A stretch of DNA of 64,000 nt from Hygrocybe punicea (Eukaryota > Basidiomycota > Agaricomycetes > Agaricales > Hygrophoraceae): NCBI GenBank assembly GCA_963556145.1, contig OY744464.1, forward strand, positions 6,237,508 through 6,301,507, written 5' to 3'. This document shows, piece by piece, positions 23,573 through 35,931 of the stretch. The notes under the pieces are model-generated. The model was not told the DNA's origin. It saw only the letters and a program-made list of their open reading frames with translations, and ran no database searches. Position 1 is the stretch's first letter; each line of letters opens with the position of its first letter. A program made the position numbers and the translations under genes.

Positions 23573-24268
23573 GAAGCTGACAGGTAGGAGAAGCTTTAAA
23601 TCAAATCGGTTCGGCGTTTGAACCGGGTTTGAACGCGAACCGAACGCTAAAAAACGGTTCGAAGCGGTTTCAGTTTCGGTTCGGCATTTTGCTGAACCGA
23701 ACCGGCGGTTTCGGTTCAGGTTTTGCAAAAAACCGAAAAAACCGAACCGAACCGAACTTCGGCATCACTATATTGTTTTGATGCACAATATCAAGCAACA
23801 CCTGGGAATGTAAAGGAAGGGATCATTAACAAAGGTGATAATTATTTTGGTGTTTAACAATCTGCAAAAAATGAGTGGGCAAATCATAAATGCTGATATG
23901 ACTTTGAAACTGCATTGTGAAATTTGAAGTTAAGTGTGGAAATGACAACATGTACCATCATTTGAGGCGAATACACCAGGCATGGAGCATGACTGCATTG
24001 CCAAAGACCCATAACCCTCCTCTTCCTTTGCAAGTTGTCGAGAAAAACTGGTAATTATATAATTGATAGAATCACCCCAAAGCTACTCCAAACCTTTGCA
24101 AAAACTTATCTGAGCTGATCAAAACCAGAATCAATGAAAATATGATGAGTTTGGGCTCTTCATATATGGCATTAATTTCACGTAAACTAATGGTACGAGA
24201 CCAGGCAGGCGGGAACAATGGCAAAAGCAATTTGATGCATTGTCAAATCGAGACATATCACGTATGAG

Positions 24269-25900
24269 TTATAGACCTTCGGCTATCTCCCGTGCTGCAC
24301 GCTGCATTGCCAACATACCAACAGATGTGCCTGCTCGAAGTTGCACACGATCTGGTGAAGGGCTGCAACCGAAAATCTGGCTGATTAACATTAGATCTGG
24401 GAGGGTTCCAAGATACAATGCACTTACTGGGTCAACCAGCGAAGTAATTCGTCGGCATGAGCTTTAGCTCTTGGTCCTGGAGTGACGGTAAAGTAATCAA
24501 CAATGTGGTTGTAAAAAGCCGAATAGCTGAAATCACTGTCAGATTCCAACTAGGACCCCCCGTTCGACAAAATGAAGCTACAATTTTATCATGAGCATGT
24601 TGGAAATACTAGTTGATGGGAATGTCAAACCTGGACTGCTACATAGGCTATTGACTGTGCGGTCACAGTCTTCATGCCGAGTAGTGATGCCACATGGCTC
24701 CGAGTGGCGACAGAAGACTTCTTGAATTTTTTGGCTAGTGGTGGGTCGTTCTCTGTATCATCGGCCTTTACACTTCGTGCAGAAGACGGAGATGTGAAGA
24801 TAAATTTGAATGCCTGAAACAATGTTATGTTATTAGTTAAAGCACATCATAAGAGTCTCGTACCTTGAGAAGTAATGTGCTCCGAAATAGACCCTTCTCA
24901 ATATTGGTGAGGTCACAGTTATACCTCGCATAGAGGAACCTAGGCCACAATGAGGCGGTGACCATAAAATCAGGATGGCCATCTCGAATATTCTGCCGTG
25001 TGCTTGAGGGGTTGTCATTATTCATCAGGTATGGGCAAACGAAGATGAAAGCTCACGTCAAATCTTCCCACTCGTATTCGCCAGGGCAGAGGAGTCGTCC
25101 AGTATCATCGTGGTCAAGTCCGCGATCAGTCATGACCTCTGGGTCTAGCGGCGGGTTGGAAGGCTGGAATAACTGAGATATCCAGGATACAATTGCTTTC
25201 TTGATCACCCCTGTATCATCTCCTCTTGCGCCGTCTGCTCCCTTACGTAGCTTAGAACAGGTTGACGTTAGTATTTGAGAAAACAAGGAAACCATAACTT
25301 TTTCACCGCTTTGTAGAATTCTTGGAGTTCGTGCGGTTCAAGCACGTCAAGCTTCTTCTTGACCAGAGGTATATAGTAGATGAGTTCCTTGTACGACTGG
25401 AATGTTCGTGCCTCACTTTCCTGGGCCAGAAACTTTACCATAATGTAAATTGAAGGATCATAACACATACCGTTCTGTGTGAATAATATCGCATCCACTA
25501 GAGTCATCAGCTTCGTCCTCTAGGTTGAGACAGCGATCATTCTCCTGTACAAGAGTTTCCACAGTGTCGAAAAGTGCTACCAGTCTACAAATTCCGCGCC
25601 CATAGCTGGCATAGGACTTGACATCCCTAACCGTGATTTTAAGCATCCAGTTCGCTCATGGTAAGTCGAAATGTACGATTTACGTTTCTCACCCATTCCC
25701 TTCAACTTCTCCAGTTCATCTTCCAGCAGAGCAATTCAGCGTTTTGAACGAGCATAATTACTGGCATCCTCTGAGTCATGGGTAGTAGCTGGCATCTCCG
25801 GATCAGGCGCAGAGTTATCATGTTGTGGGTTCAAAGGAGGCATGTCACGGTCACTGTTGAAGATTTCCGACCACTTTATATGTGTAACTGAACAGCCGAG
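24269..25900 (-). pseudogene. DUF6698-like Agaricomycete gene, copy 1, broken
   Basis: Multi-exon minus-strand gene ending at TAA 24271-24269. Recognisable blocks in order: a coiled-coil-like ALLEDELEKLKG segment (25.73 kb), YGRGICRLVALFD (25.6 kb), the ARGDDTGVIKKAI segment (25.2 kb), a GLDHDDTGRLLCPGEYEW block (25.1 kb), IRDGHPDFMVTASLWPRFLY (24.95 kb), KAFKFIFTSPSSA (24.8 kb), the TVTAQSIAYVAVQV block (24.65 kb), a C-terminal FYNHIVDYF block (24.5 kb) and an LAMQRAAREIAEGL end. This is a basidiomycete-specific family of unknown function that I believe is the one Pfam calls DUF6698. TGA at 25738-25736 breaks the coiled-coil exon, and the splice into the next exon does not keep frame, so it is probably a pseudogene. 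A second copy lies at 48.2-53.15 kb. Confidence 0.65.
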
Positions 25901-26071
25901 ATTGATTTGGTACATGCAACGAAGTCATACTATCATAAGCACGGAGCCCAACTCCATTCTGGGACAAATTGCTACCAGTAGTACAGGAGATCCTTCATGA
26001 TGGCTTCGCATGTAGGACTGACGTTAAATATAGTGAACGAGAACTAGGGAAGACTTACATTTATATCTAAA

Positions 26072-26660
26072 TCAATATCCGTGGATTCTTTTGCCTTCAG
26101 ATACTCGTTCAGGCAGATATCTGAGGGAAGAGCAATAATCAGGAAACATCAATGACAAGAAAATACACTCACTGATCATGATTGCTGCCTGGTTGTACAC
26201 CACACTGGGAACAGCAACTTGAAAGTGGTGACGGTCGAATATCTCCCCCCTTAGCAAGAAATCTGTGAAAATTTGTTGAGCTTCGGCAGTTATCAATCTG
26301 TGGTCTTAGAAAATGCAGTCTGAGTCATGGTTAGCATGGCAAGTGACATCACGGTGCTGTGTGGCAACAGTGAAATAGACAGTATTACCTGTTTCTCCAG
26401 GAACTTGAAGAGTAACAGACTTGGATGAGCTTACGTATTCAAAAGGTAAAGTGTACGTTTGGGAAAACGGCTGCTTCGAAGTCAGACTCACCTGAATTCA
26501 ATGTCATGGTAGTCGCCAAATCGATCAAAATGCCTGCAATCTCTTCGTGCTGCATAGTCATTTGGTAGCGGTGGCTCCACTGGTGGTGAATATTCGATGT
26601 CTTATACTTCTCGCCATTACCTAGTAACTTGCCATCCGAGTCCCGGATCATTATCCCGTG
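26072..26660 (-). CDS. Unrecognised gene fragment, two or three exons
   Basis: Minus-strand blocks at about 26.65-26.49, 26.49-26.31 and 26.30-26.15 kb have normal-looking composition (for example a HHFQVAVPSVVYNQAAIMIS segment) and plausible short introns between them. I recognise no domain. They may be upstream exons of the DUF6698-like gene that follows on the same strand, or a separate gene. Nothing here indicates enzymatic function. Confidence 0.35.
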
Positions 26661-27388
26661 ATATTATGAGACCAATCCTAATCTATACTTTGTCACGGTA
26701 AAACTTCCCATGATGTTGTGCAGGAAGCACCGGGAGTGACCCAAGTCATGCTGTGTTGGCCCGCAAGTATGGGAATCTTACATTTCAGGGACCGTTTTGT
26801 GTTATGAATACTTTGACACGGTGACTGGAAAGAATGCGGACATGAATAGTAGAAGAGTGAGGTGGTATGATTAGCATGTGTATGGACTAATTACTAACCT
26901 ATTAGGCAGATGATCAACGGCGCGGCTGACTGTATGAACTGTGCATCTTCAAGTTTGGTGATAGTACGAAACTTGTTTTCAAGGTCCCCGTGTGATGGCG
27001 GGGAGGTGGGACGACTAGTATTTATCTGACAGATATAGTGCATCAGGAAAACACAGGTTTACTTAATCTAACTTATCTGACTTAATCCGACTTATTTCGT
27101 AAATTACAGTAAGGCTTTCTAAGTAGTCTTGACAATCTTGTTTTCCTCCTTCTCTCGAGAATAACAAAACTACACATTGGAAAACTTTGAGATGATAACG
27201 GATGGTTCTAAATCAAAACTAAATTTACTAGCCATCTGAATCCTCTCCCGTTAAGTCAATCACCTCCAGATCAGCAACATGGATAGTCCTCGCACAATCA
27301 TGGTATTTGAATTTCCTCTGGGTCATGTACAGACCACACTGACACATAGCAAACATATGATCCCGATGCTGACATACCTCCTGGGGAT
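26661..27388. other. Divergent spacer before Plavaka copy 1
   Basis: Separates the minus-strand gene fragments from the plus-strand transposase. There is no convincing coding exon; the zinc-finger exon seen at the start of the other Plavaka copy is not visible here. Confidence 0.4.
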
Positions 27389-28340
27389 TTGGCTAACCGC
27401 CCTGTTCCAAGTCATGGGAATACTGGCATACAACGCCCACCCCCATGGCCATTTGCTAACATGACGATCTTCCGTCTAATGCACTGGATGAACAGTGGAA
27501 GCAATCGAAAGTCACAAGGAGAGGTGAACCATCTGGTGGATGAGGTCATTACTGCGGATGACTTTCGGACTGAGGACCTGACAGGATTCAGTAGTCAGTG
27601 GGAAAACAAGCGGCTTGATCAGCCTGACACACAGATCGCGGGGACACCGTTTTTGGCAGATGGTTGGAATGAGGTCCCAGTCGAGATTACTGTTCCAACA
27701 GGTGTGAAAGACGCTAATGGGAATGGCCAGTTATTCAGTGTTCCCGGGCTACATTTCCGGTCTCTGAAGGCAGTTATCACCTCAACGTTTTCTGGTTTGC
27801 AAGCCCTGCAATTTCATCTGATGCCATTTAAGCGGTTCTATCACGACATGCGTATTTTCGATGAGCTATACACATCTGATTCTTGGCTTAATGAAAACGA
27901 GAAGCTCCAGAGGCAGCCAAATGAACCAGGTTGCAAGTTGGAGAAGGTCATTGTGGCGATGATGTTCTGGTCGGATTCCACCCACCTCACAAGCTTTGGT
28001 ACGGCAAAGGTTTGGCCGCTGTACTTATATTTTGGCAATTTATCGAAATATATTTGTGCAAGGCCAAACTCTGGGGCATGTCACCATGTCGCCTATATTC
28101 CTTCAGTAGGCCATTATATGCTCCATGTTCCCCCATGAAGCTCATTTTAAGACAGTTACCCAATAACATTCAGGACTTTATTTCATTATGTACCAAGATC
28201 CCAGGGAGTCAAAAGCCGACGCTCCTCACACATTGTCGCCGCGAGTTGATGCACCAGGTTTGGAGGCTGTTACTTGATGATGAATTCCTGGAAGCATATC
28301 AACACAGCATTGTGATTTGTTGTGCCAATGGTATTACGAG

Positions 28341-28660
28341 TAGGGAGATGCAGGGATAAGGGTAAATCCTTTTCCGCAGGTATCCGTACTCTTAAGAGTA
28401 CGAGTACGGATACAGATTCTCGTATCCGTGGGCTTCAAAATGAGCCGGAGATCATCCAAAATGGTCAAGAATTGACTGAGATAGAGACTAAACATTGATT
28501 GGACTCTATCTCAGTCAATTCTTGACCGCTTCAGGTGATCTCCGGCTCATTTTGATCGCGAATCCGTGGGTAAAATCCGTGGATATTGCATCCGTATCTG
28601 TGGGGAGTACGAGTACGGATACAGACAAATGTATCCTGGGATTACCCCTGCATTTCCCTA
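28341..28660. mobile_element. hAT-like 320-bp element D inside Plavaka exon
   Basis: The termini are TAGGGAGATGCAGGG on the left and the near complement on the right. The flanks ATTACGAG (28333-28340) and ATTATGAG (28661-28668) form an 8-bp duplication with one mismatch. It sits exactly within the conserved NGI-RRIYPR segment of the transposase; joining the flanks over one copy of the duplication restores that segment in frame. It has no coding capacity. Confidence 0.85.
28435..28555. repeat. 121-bp hairpin inside element D
   Basis: Near-perfect inverted repeat starting TCAAAATGAGCCGGAGATCA. The arms contain GATCATCCAAAATGGTCAAG followed by AATTGACTGAG, almost the arm sequence of element B at 22.7 kb, showing that two different hAT-like elements carry the same internal module. 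Confidence 0.85.
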
Positions 28661-31600
28661 ATTATGAGGCGAATTTATCCTCGCATCTTCACTTATTCAG
28701 CCGATTATCCTGAAAAGTAGGTGTTGGTAAATGAATTTGCATTTTTGCTTATTCCCCTACCCCAGAGTTCTACTTGCTACAGTACAAGACAAAGGTGTCT
28801 GTCCATGCCCTCGATGTGAGGTTTTGAAAACAGACTTTGACAAGATGGGACATGTCTGGGATCTCCGTGCCAGGATCACCAAGGCTCGCACATACCTCAA
28901 CGATAAGATAACACGTGCACGCGACTTCATATATAAGCTTGGAAAACCTGTTGCCGGCGCTGCAGTTGAGAGACTACTCCAAGCCCAATCGCTGGTCCCC
29001 ACAGTGGTGCGCACGTCCCATTTTCTATTTAAGTTTCATAGTTAATGGTGAATACAGAATGCGTTTGCAGATAAGCTTGCTGTTTTCGGCTTTGATTTCT
29101 TCCCCATGCTTGTTGTTGATTTGATGCATGAATTTGAGTTGGGTGTGTGGAGGGCAGTTTTTACTCATTTGATCCGCATTATCTACGCTGCATCCCCTGG
29201 CCGACAGTTGGTGACGGAACCAGATGCAAGGTAAATTCGATATCAGCAATGGTCTTGGATATTGTTAATGGTGGGTACCAGGTTTAGGCAAATTCCCAGT
29301 TTCGGCCGTGATACAATTCGTTGCTTTTCTAATGATGCTTCAGCAATGAAGAAGTTGGCGGCCCGCAATTTTGAGGATCTCTTACAAGTGAGAAAGCTAG
29401 GCTTGCTGGTATAACCATTAACTCACATCTCATCCTTCTAGTGTTCCATTCCAGTTTTCGAGGGCCTCTTGCCTCACCCACACAATGAGATCGTCATGAC
29501 AGTACTATTCCGGCTCGCGGAATGGCATGCTCTCGCAAAACTACGGCTTCATACGGAATCCACCTTAACGTCACTTGCAAATGCAACAACAATGGTTGGT
29601 CGCAATTTGCGGAAGTTTCGCCAAGTGACATGTGCAGCTTTCAACACTGAACTACTGCTGAGGGAAAAAGCAGTGCAGGCTCGCAGAAGGCAACGTAAAA
29701 ATGCTAGGATGGATGAGGAAACGCCGAGTACATCAAGAACGCCGTCGACGAAGAAGTATTTCAATCTCTTTATTTACAAATTCCATGCTCTTGGGGATTA
29801 TGTAAGAACCATATGCTTGTTTGGCACAACTGATTCGTACACCACTCAAATCGTACGTGTATGTCTACATGCAATCACCCTTAAAGGCTTATGGTCTCCA
29901 ATGACAGGGTGAGCTGGCTCATAGGCTTGTCAAATGCTTATATGGGCGCACGAACAAAAACCAGGCTATCAAACAAATTGCGAAGCATGAAAGGTGCCAG
30001 ACTCACTTGCGACGTGCAGCAGAGGCGGCAAGAGTGGCGATCAAGAAAGGCAAACTACATCTCCACCATGTTAGCCTGTGTGATAAAGATGATCTTCCAC
30101 TCACATCGACAGATATGCATCACCACATATCTGACTCTAAGAACTTCCCCCAGGATATCTTTCCTTTCATTCACAAGTTTCCTCATGATCCGACAACAAA
30201 GGTACAGTATTATGCTTCCCTATATTTATTTTAGTGACGTATTTTCAGGACTTCCTTCCAAAACTCAAGAATCATCTCCTCTCTCGACTACTTAACTTGG
30301 ATCAGGATGACGATGAACCTGATTTTACAGACAATGATCGAAAGACCATCTGGATAGCCAAGAATCGGATTTTTGCATCGAAAGTACTGCGTGTCAACTA
30401 TACGACATACGACATTCGTAGGGACCAAGACTCCATGAACCCCCATACTCACTGTGATGTTATGGTACTTTCTCAGGAAGAGGACTCAGCCGCTCACCCA
30501 TATTGGTATGCTCGCGTTCTCGGTGTTTTTCATGCTCGCGTACTCCACACTGGTCCTCGAGCTACAAACCGTTCTCTGCAACACTTAGAGTTTTTATGGG
30601 TCCGTTGGTTTGGCATTGAGCCAGACTATGTCGCGGGCTTCAAAGTGGCATGCTTGCCTAAGATTGGGTTTTTGCCCGAATCCGATTCTGATGCCTTTGG
30701 ATTCCTAGACCCATCACTGGTGATTCGCGGGTGTCATTTATTGCCTGCTTTCGCGAATGGCCGTACTTCTGAATTACTAAGAACTACGAGCACTGCAGGT
30801 CGCCCACTGGATGAGGTAGATGACTGGACCAATTACTATGTTAACATGTATGTCTACGAATTAGTCTTCACCTACCAATGCTCACACTTTGCCAGTTTTG
30901 TTGATCGGGATATGTTCATGTGCTATCTAGGAGGTGGTGTTGGCCATCGCACTCATCATCATCACGACACATGCGACATGAATGTTGATGATCCGGAGGA
31001 AGGCGAGTCAGAGCTGGGGGAAAGAGAGGAAAACGGTGATGGTGATGAAGTCGGGCAGGAAGGCATTGGAGATGATGACGACGATGTTGGCAAGATTGGT
31101 GATAGTGAAAGTGATGAAGATGATTTCTTGCAGTCTCAGTCTGACGGTGGCGGAAGTGACGAGGATGAGGATGACCTCGACCTTGGCCCTGAAGATGATG
31201 CTTTTGAAGATGATTGTGCGGATACTTTATGATTGTTACAAACACAACGACCAATGAATGTCCGAGTCCAGATTGGAGGACAATTGTAAGACCTCTGAAA
31301 TATGACTTAACATTGCTTGATCATGATTCATCAAAGTCTGAGGGGAAATTCTACATGCTGTGAAAAATTTAGACTAAGTGTCTCATTGACCCGTTGAAGA
31401 CTGTATTACGTTGATTCAAAAAATTTCATGAAAATGCCAAATCATTTATACAAACACCAGGGTCCTATATTTTTTTTTCACACGTGCGTCGGACTCCGAG
31501 TCGGAGCAAATCTACACATGAGCAGAACCTTCAAGAGCATTGATTCAACATTTCACAAACGGGGGTATACAATTTTTCTCGTTCATCATTCTCCTCTAAC

Positions 31601-31737
31601 CACCACTCCCATCATCACCATTTCATCGCCCGTATAGACATCGGCCGCAAAACTGTCAACCCCAACAGCTCCAGCATGAGAAAAACATGGCGAGCAAGAG
31701 GGGAGAAAAGTCACGGATACGCGTGATATTCAATCGC

Positions 31738-32241
31738 TCACAACGATTCTCCACCACCGTTGCGAATTTTGTTCTGCACAGTAACCAACAACATTTCCTC
31801 TTCACTACCGCCTTGGGTGTCGAACGATCGGAGGCGGAGGAGAGGGAGGGGCGACAATTCGTCGTCCTCATTTTCGATGCTCGAAAGTTGCGCTGGGGCC
31901 AATAAAAATGCTGGAGAGTCCAACGAGTCGAGGGCCAAGGTAAGTGGAGACAAATGGCTGTCGTTTTCGACGCTCAGAAATAGCGCCGAGGTGGGTGGGA
32001 TGGCCGGCGAGTCCAACGATCGAAGACTGAACGTGAGTGGCGACAATCGGCCGTCCTCGTTTTCGTGGATGCCTAGATGTTGGGTCAGGGCAGATAGAGG
32101 CCTTGGCGATCGGAGGGTGACTGCGAGGGGACACGATTGGCCGTTATTGCCATTGGTCACTGGCATGGCTTGGGTATGATTATCCGCGGTGGATGGCGGT
32201 GGCGGTGGCAAGTCGATGGATGAGGTAGGGTGGTGGAACAT
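31738..32241 (-). CDS. Hypothetical protein with three internal repeats
   Basis: A single-exon frame of 167 codons starting at ATG 32241. The middle consists of three copies of a ~32-residue unit resembling E-N-x-D-x-x-LSPLTLxLRSLDSPA, encoded by ~95-bp DNA repeats (about 31.86, 31.96 and 32.05 kb). The N-terminus is Pro-rich. I recognise no family; the protein is likely disordered. Repeat divergence is mostly synonymous-looking at a glance, which weakly supports translation, but it may also be a chance frame across a minisatellite. Confidence 0.35.
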   Translation of the reverse strand: MFHHPTSSIDLPPPPPSTADNHTQAMPVTNGNNGQSCPLAVTLRSPRPLSALTQHLGIHENEDGRLSPLTFSLRSLDSPAIPPTSALFLSVENDSHLSPLTLALDSLDSPAFLLAPAQLSSIENEDDELSPLPLLRLRSFDTQGGSEEEMLLVTVQNKIRNGGGESL

Positions 32242-33149
32242 CAGAATTGTTTGGAGTAGTGAATGTGTAAGCGCGACCGTGGTGCAAATAAAGTGTGGGA
32301 ATTACAGCTATGTCAGGTAAATGTTTCTCCCCTGTCTAAGACATAATATCTGATAGATTCTGTACACGACAGACCCAACGTTACTAGACCTCGACGAGGT
32401 CATTTGTCTTGCCAACCGAATGTCCGTGAACGTCGTCACGACTAACCCTGTAATTTGGATGTGACCTCACAAAGGCAAAGATATATTTTACATATGTCGG
32501 ACATTTCACTGCATATCATTAATCATTAATCATTACCCATATATATGCTACTGAAGTTGACAAGCCACTATGAAGTTTGTCAACTAGCAGGGGCCACAAA
32601 GTCTTGCTCTGTCTAGAAATGTACTGCCAACTTGGTACGCTATACAGCATTACATCTAGGTGCTAAAATTACAATGTTCCTTTGCCAATCCTCAACTATG
32701 TAGTGATTCTGTTACAAGCCTACAACAAAAATTCTAGTACAATGCAAAGCCATATATGCCGAGGTAGAGGTTGACCTATTTGCTATAACATGGCCAAACA
32801 CTATGGGGGCAAATCATGAAATCCGTGATTTCCTGATGAATAGTACTAAAGTTAGCTATGCTCGCTTTTTTTCTGAACTTGCAACCGTGTGAACCTTGAA
32901 CACGACCTTTGAACTTGGCCTCCATCTCAATGGATAACCCATTTGTACTACCACAACCCTTGTCTAATGTTGATGTCAACATACCTCCACCTGTTGTCTC
33001 GTGATGTATACAATGCTGTTCAATACCGCAAAGCTGTTGAACATTCACGAGGTTTGCTTCCACATTAACAATTGGAAACTTCGGGAGCTTACTACCATTA
33101 GATTTAAAGAATCGGACTACTGAGAGTGAACTAGCTGAGGCTTACCTCT
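32242..33149. other. AT-rich spacer without a recognisable gene
   Basis: Only short unsupported frames are present; one of 95 codons on the minus strand (32776-33063) has no motif. No terminal repeats were seen. Confidence 0.4.
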
Positions 33150-33829
33150 ATGAAGCGCAAGTTATTCACCACCATGGAGGTTTGGATAAAGGTTCACTAC
33201 CCCGTCTGTGAGTCCTGAATACTACCTAACCTTTTACCATATAGATGTGCCCGCGTGGATGCGGAAACTCTTGGGGCCAATCATAGCAGATATCCGGGAG
33301 ATCAAGAAGGGTATAGCCGATATCCAAAAGATTAAGATTGACGTGCAAGAACTCAAGGATGATATAATCGGAATCAAGGCAGATATTCGATCGATCAAGG
33401 AGATGTTCGAGACATGAAAGCAGATATAACAGGCATCAAGAACGACATGCTACTTGTTAAAATACAAGCAGCAAAGGTAGGTGTTTTCGGTAGGTTCTCA
33501 TAACCCAACTCATAATGTACTTGGCAGGCTTCGAATCGCCACCTTCTCGATGGTGGGACGATACCTTATGATGAAGTACTGTCTCCAGGTGGAAAGTCCC
33601 TTGCGGAAGTAAGCTATCACCGTCATCATACCATTCATACTCCAATTTTTTCATTGCTCAGGAGGGACTTATTCCAATCCGAACTCTCGGTCAGATTAAA
33701 GCTCTTGAACAACTCGATGCAAGGAAATACTTCAGATTTTATTATCCAGATAAACGAGTTGGAAATACATCTGTACAGAATTTGCACGAGGAGGTGCGCG
33801 TTGCAATTGGATGTTTTGTGCCAATCTAG
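33150..33829 (+). pseudogene. Coiled-coil Agaricomycete protein, one frameshift
   Basis: Four exons: 33150-33207, 33245-33476, 33528-33608 and 33662-33829, all with GT-AG introns. Starts at ATG 33150 (an in-frame ATG at 33174 is the alternative). Exon 2 codes for an unusual coiled coil with a repeating I-(K/R)-x-D-I-x-x-I-K pattern over about 60 residues. Exon 3 starts with NRHLLDGGTIPYDEV, a segment I recall from uncharacterised Agaricomycete proteins. In exon 2 the frame ends at TGA 33415-33417, but shifting by one base there continues the coiled coil to the next splice site, so one base is missing or the sequence has an error. Function unknown. Confidence 0.5.
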
Positions 33830-35931
33830 TATTCCCAACTCTTACTATCAACTTGTTCCACTTTCACCTTGCTCATGTAAAATACCAGCCTCGCCTCATT
33901 TCAATCCACCGTATAGGATAATCTCATTTGTCTCATTTGTCTCATATGCCTATAGACTTGATTGACGTGAATTAATTGAGTCTATACCCTACATAGCCAG
34001 CATTTGTTCGGAGACAAGACAAGAAATCATAGGGGAGGCATTTTGCGCGGGATATCTATTTTTCGTGGGAAACTCAAATCGCACAGATAATAAAAGTATG
34101 AGACACCACAATAAGTATATAAGTGGTGTTCCAAGGTACAATGCGACGAACACACGCAGTAATTATCCACGAGACTTCAAAGAATATGGCAAATAGTGCC
34201 AGGACCATGACTTGCTACGGCGCCTTTTGCCTGCCATCTGTGCAGCCTTGTCATCACCGGTCCAGAACGGATTACTCGTCTCTAGAACTGCCACAGGAAG
34301 CAGCTCGAGGGGACCAGCTCTGCAATCAGGAAGCAGTCTTCAGCATTCCAGTATGAACATATGAGAATGTCGTAACCCACACCAAGGCGTTGGCAATGGC
34401 CTCATTATATAAACGTTGACTATAACTGACAAACGCTTCGTCACGTTCTGCGGCGGCAAGCCCTTCGTCGAGCTGCTGCATGTCCTCCTGATAGTTACAA
34501 AACTTGAGGTGGACCAACTTGTCCTCTCCACCGTGGGCTTCCCTTCAAATGGCATGCAGGAGCTGGCCAAAATCAAAATTCAGCCAATTATTTCAAAAGA
34601 TGGGTACAACACCAAAACTGCTATATATTTTCGCACAGCACACGAGATTGTCTTCCCATCAGACCACAGATGTTTTGAACGGCCTGTACGGATGAAATAT
34701 TTGAGAGCGGCTTCATAGACCTGACCCTTATACGGTTTGATGACGCCCTAAAATTTTAATCAGCAGTGACCATTCAAATGAAACAGTGTTGTTGTCACAT
34801 CTTCCACTGTGTTCAAGAACAAGTAAGACATCTTTCCTAAGAGTCCTGCCACAAGCTGTCAATTATCGTCTCTCTTCTTACATGATTTTGGATGTCTGTG
34901 AAAACCGTACGTTGGGCGTGGGGAAGGACGAGACTCGCCTCGTAGGACCCTTTCTGGTAGATAAATAAACTGTTGAAGTTCGTGGAGGTCTCTAGCATGG
35001 TGATTCGGCATTTGATTATGGAGAAAACGTCTGGTGTCCTGGTTACTAACAATGTCTACCAGGAAAGAAGAACAAACAACGTCAGCAGATGTAGATGCAT
35101 TAACAAATAAGAAATTTCACTTGGGCTGCGGCAGTCCGGATATTTGTCACGGAATCCTTTGATGCCACACTCTAGCTGGTTGTCCATGGCCTCGTCGTCG
35201 AGACATGGAAAGACACAATTTACAATCCAAGCATAACCAAGCTCATCGCTGATTCGCAGAACCATGTATTTGGACTTGTCACCATCTGCCAACGACTTCC
35301 ATGTCAACCCACCATCACTTATACTAGAGGCCATAGCGACTGTTTTAGTATCCAATACAGTGTACAGTAAACTTGGACCCACTCGGAATGCCCAGAAGCT
35401 TCAGGAAAAGGCGCCTTCGATTGCAAGATGTTTGAGTCTAGACTTTTTTCCAAGCCCACGTGTGGATGGTCTGAAGACATGTCTGGTACCCATAGGAGCT
35501 CAACGGACGTATTAGTATCGTTAGATGATCCCAAGGAAGTGTTTTGGAAAGTTAATCCGTAGTCATCACATAATGTCAACATCTGCAACAACAAATGAAA
35601 TGTTAGAATCAAAAGGCGCAAATATAAGACCTACCACGTCTTTGAAGGAGGGCGTTGCAGCTGGAACACCCCCAACTGACATGTGGTGGTCATGGTAGTT
35701 GCTCTGCAAGGGCTGGTGCAGAATCGGCCCCTGGTCTACGTGTTCAAGTTGGCGTTCAGAGGAATCGACGGGCTGGGGAAAGTATAACATCATTTCGTCA
35801 ACGGAAGGCAGCCCATTAAAGATTGGCTTTGCAGGCCTGAATGTTTCATCACACCGTAGCTGACCCGCAGTACTGGCTAGGAATGACGCTGCCGTGGTGG
35901 GCTGAGGATATTGTGGGGTTGGTGCATAGAT

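Larger units (their letters stand above)
22577..23770. mobile_element. hAT-like non-autonomous element A
   Basis: The terminal repeats start TAGTGATGCCGAAGTTCGGT on both strands, and the element is flanked by a perfect 8-bp duplication TATTGTTT (22569-22576 and 23771-23778). An 8-bp target duplication with TAGNG-type termini is the signature of the hAT superfamily. Subterminal regions are dense in CCGAAC/GTTCGG words. It has no transposase gene; its middle is taken up by another inverted-repeat element. Two related copies lie at 35.9 and 37.2 kb. Confidence 0.88.
27389..31232 (+). pseudogene. Plavaka transposase copy 1, split by an insertion
   Basis: Plus-strand multi-exon gene. Blocks in order: PFANMTIFRLMHWMNSG; VPGLHFRSLKAVI; MMFWSDSTHLTSFGTAKVWP with the first catalytic-type Asp (about 27.96 kb); an intron at about 28107-28162; HCRREL and DDEFLEAYQHSI; then a 320-bp insertion (28341-28660); RRIYPRIFTYSADYPEK; CPCPRC; VVDLMHEFELGVW with the second Asp (about 29.11 kb); and the C-terminal NYTTYDIRR and LEFLWVRWFGIEP blocks. 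The tail is a very acidic Asp/Glu-rich stretch ending at TAA 31230-31232. Plavaka transposases are RNase H-fold DNA transposases of basidiomycetes. Intron positions match the second copy at 42.7-47 kb. Apart from the insertion and an apparently missing N-terminal zinc finger, I saw no other break. The 5' end is uncertain. Confidence 0.85.

Noticed and set aside
27279..27464. Separate small gene upstream of Plavaka copy 1
   Set aside because: The frame overlaps the transposase exon in another frame and has no motif; it is more likely 5' untranslated or intronic sequence.
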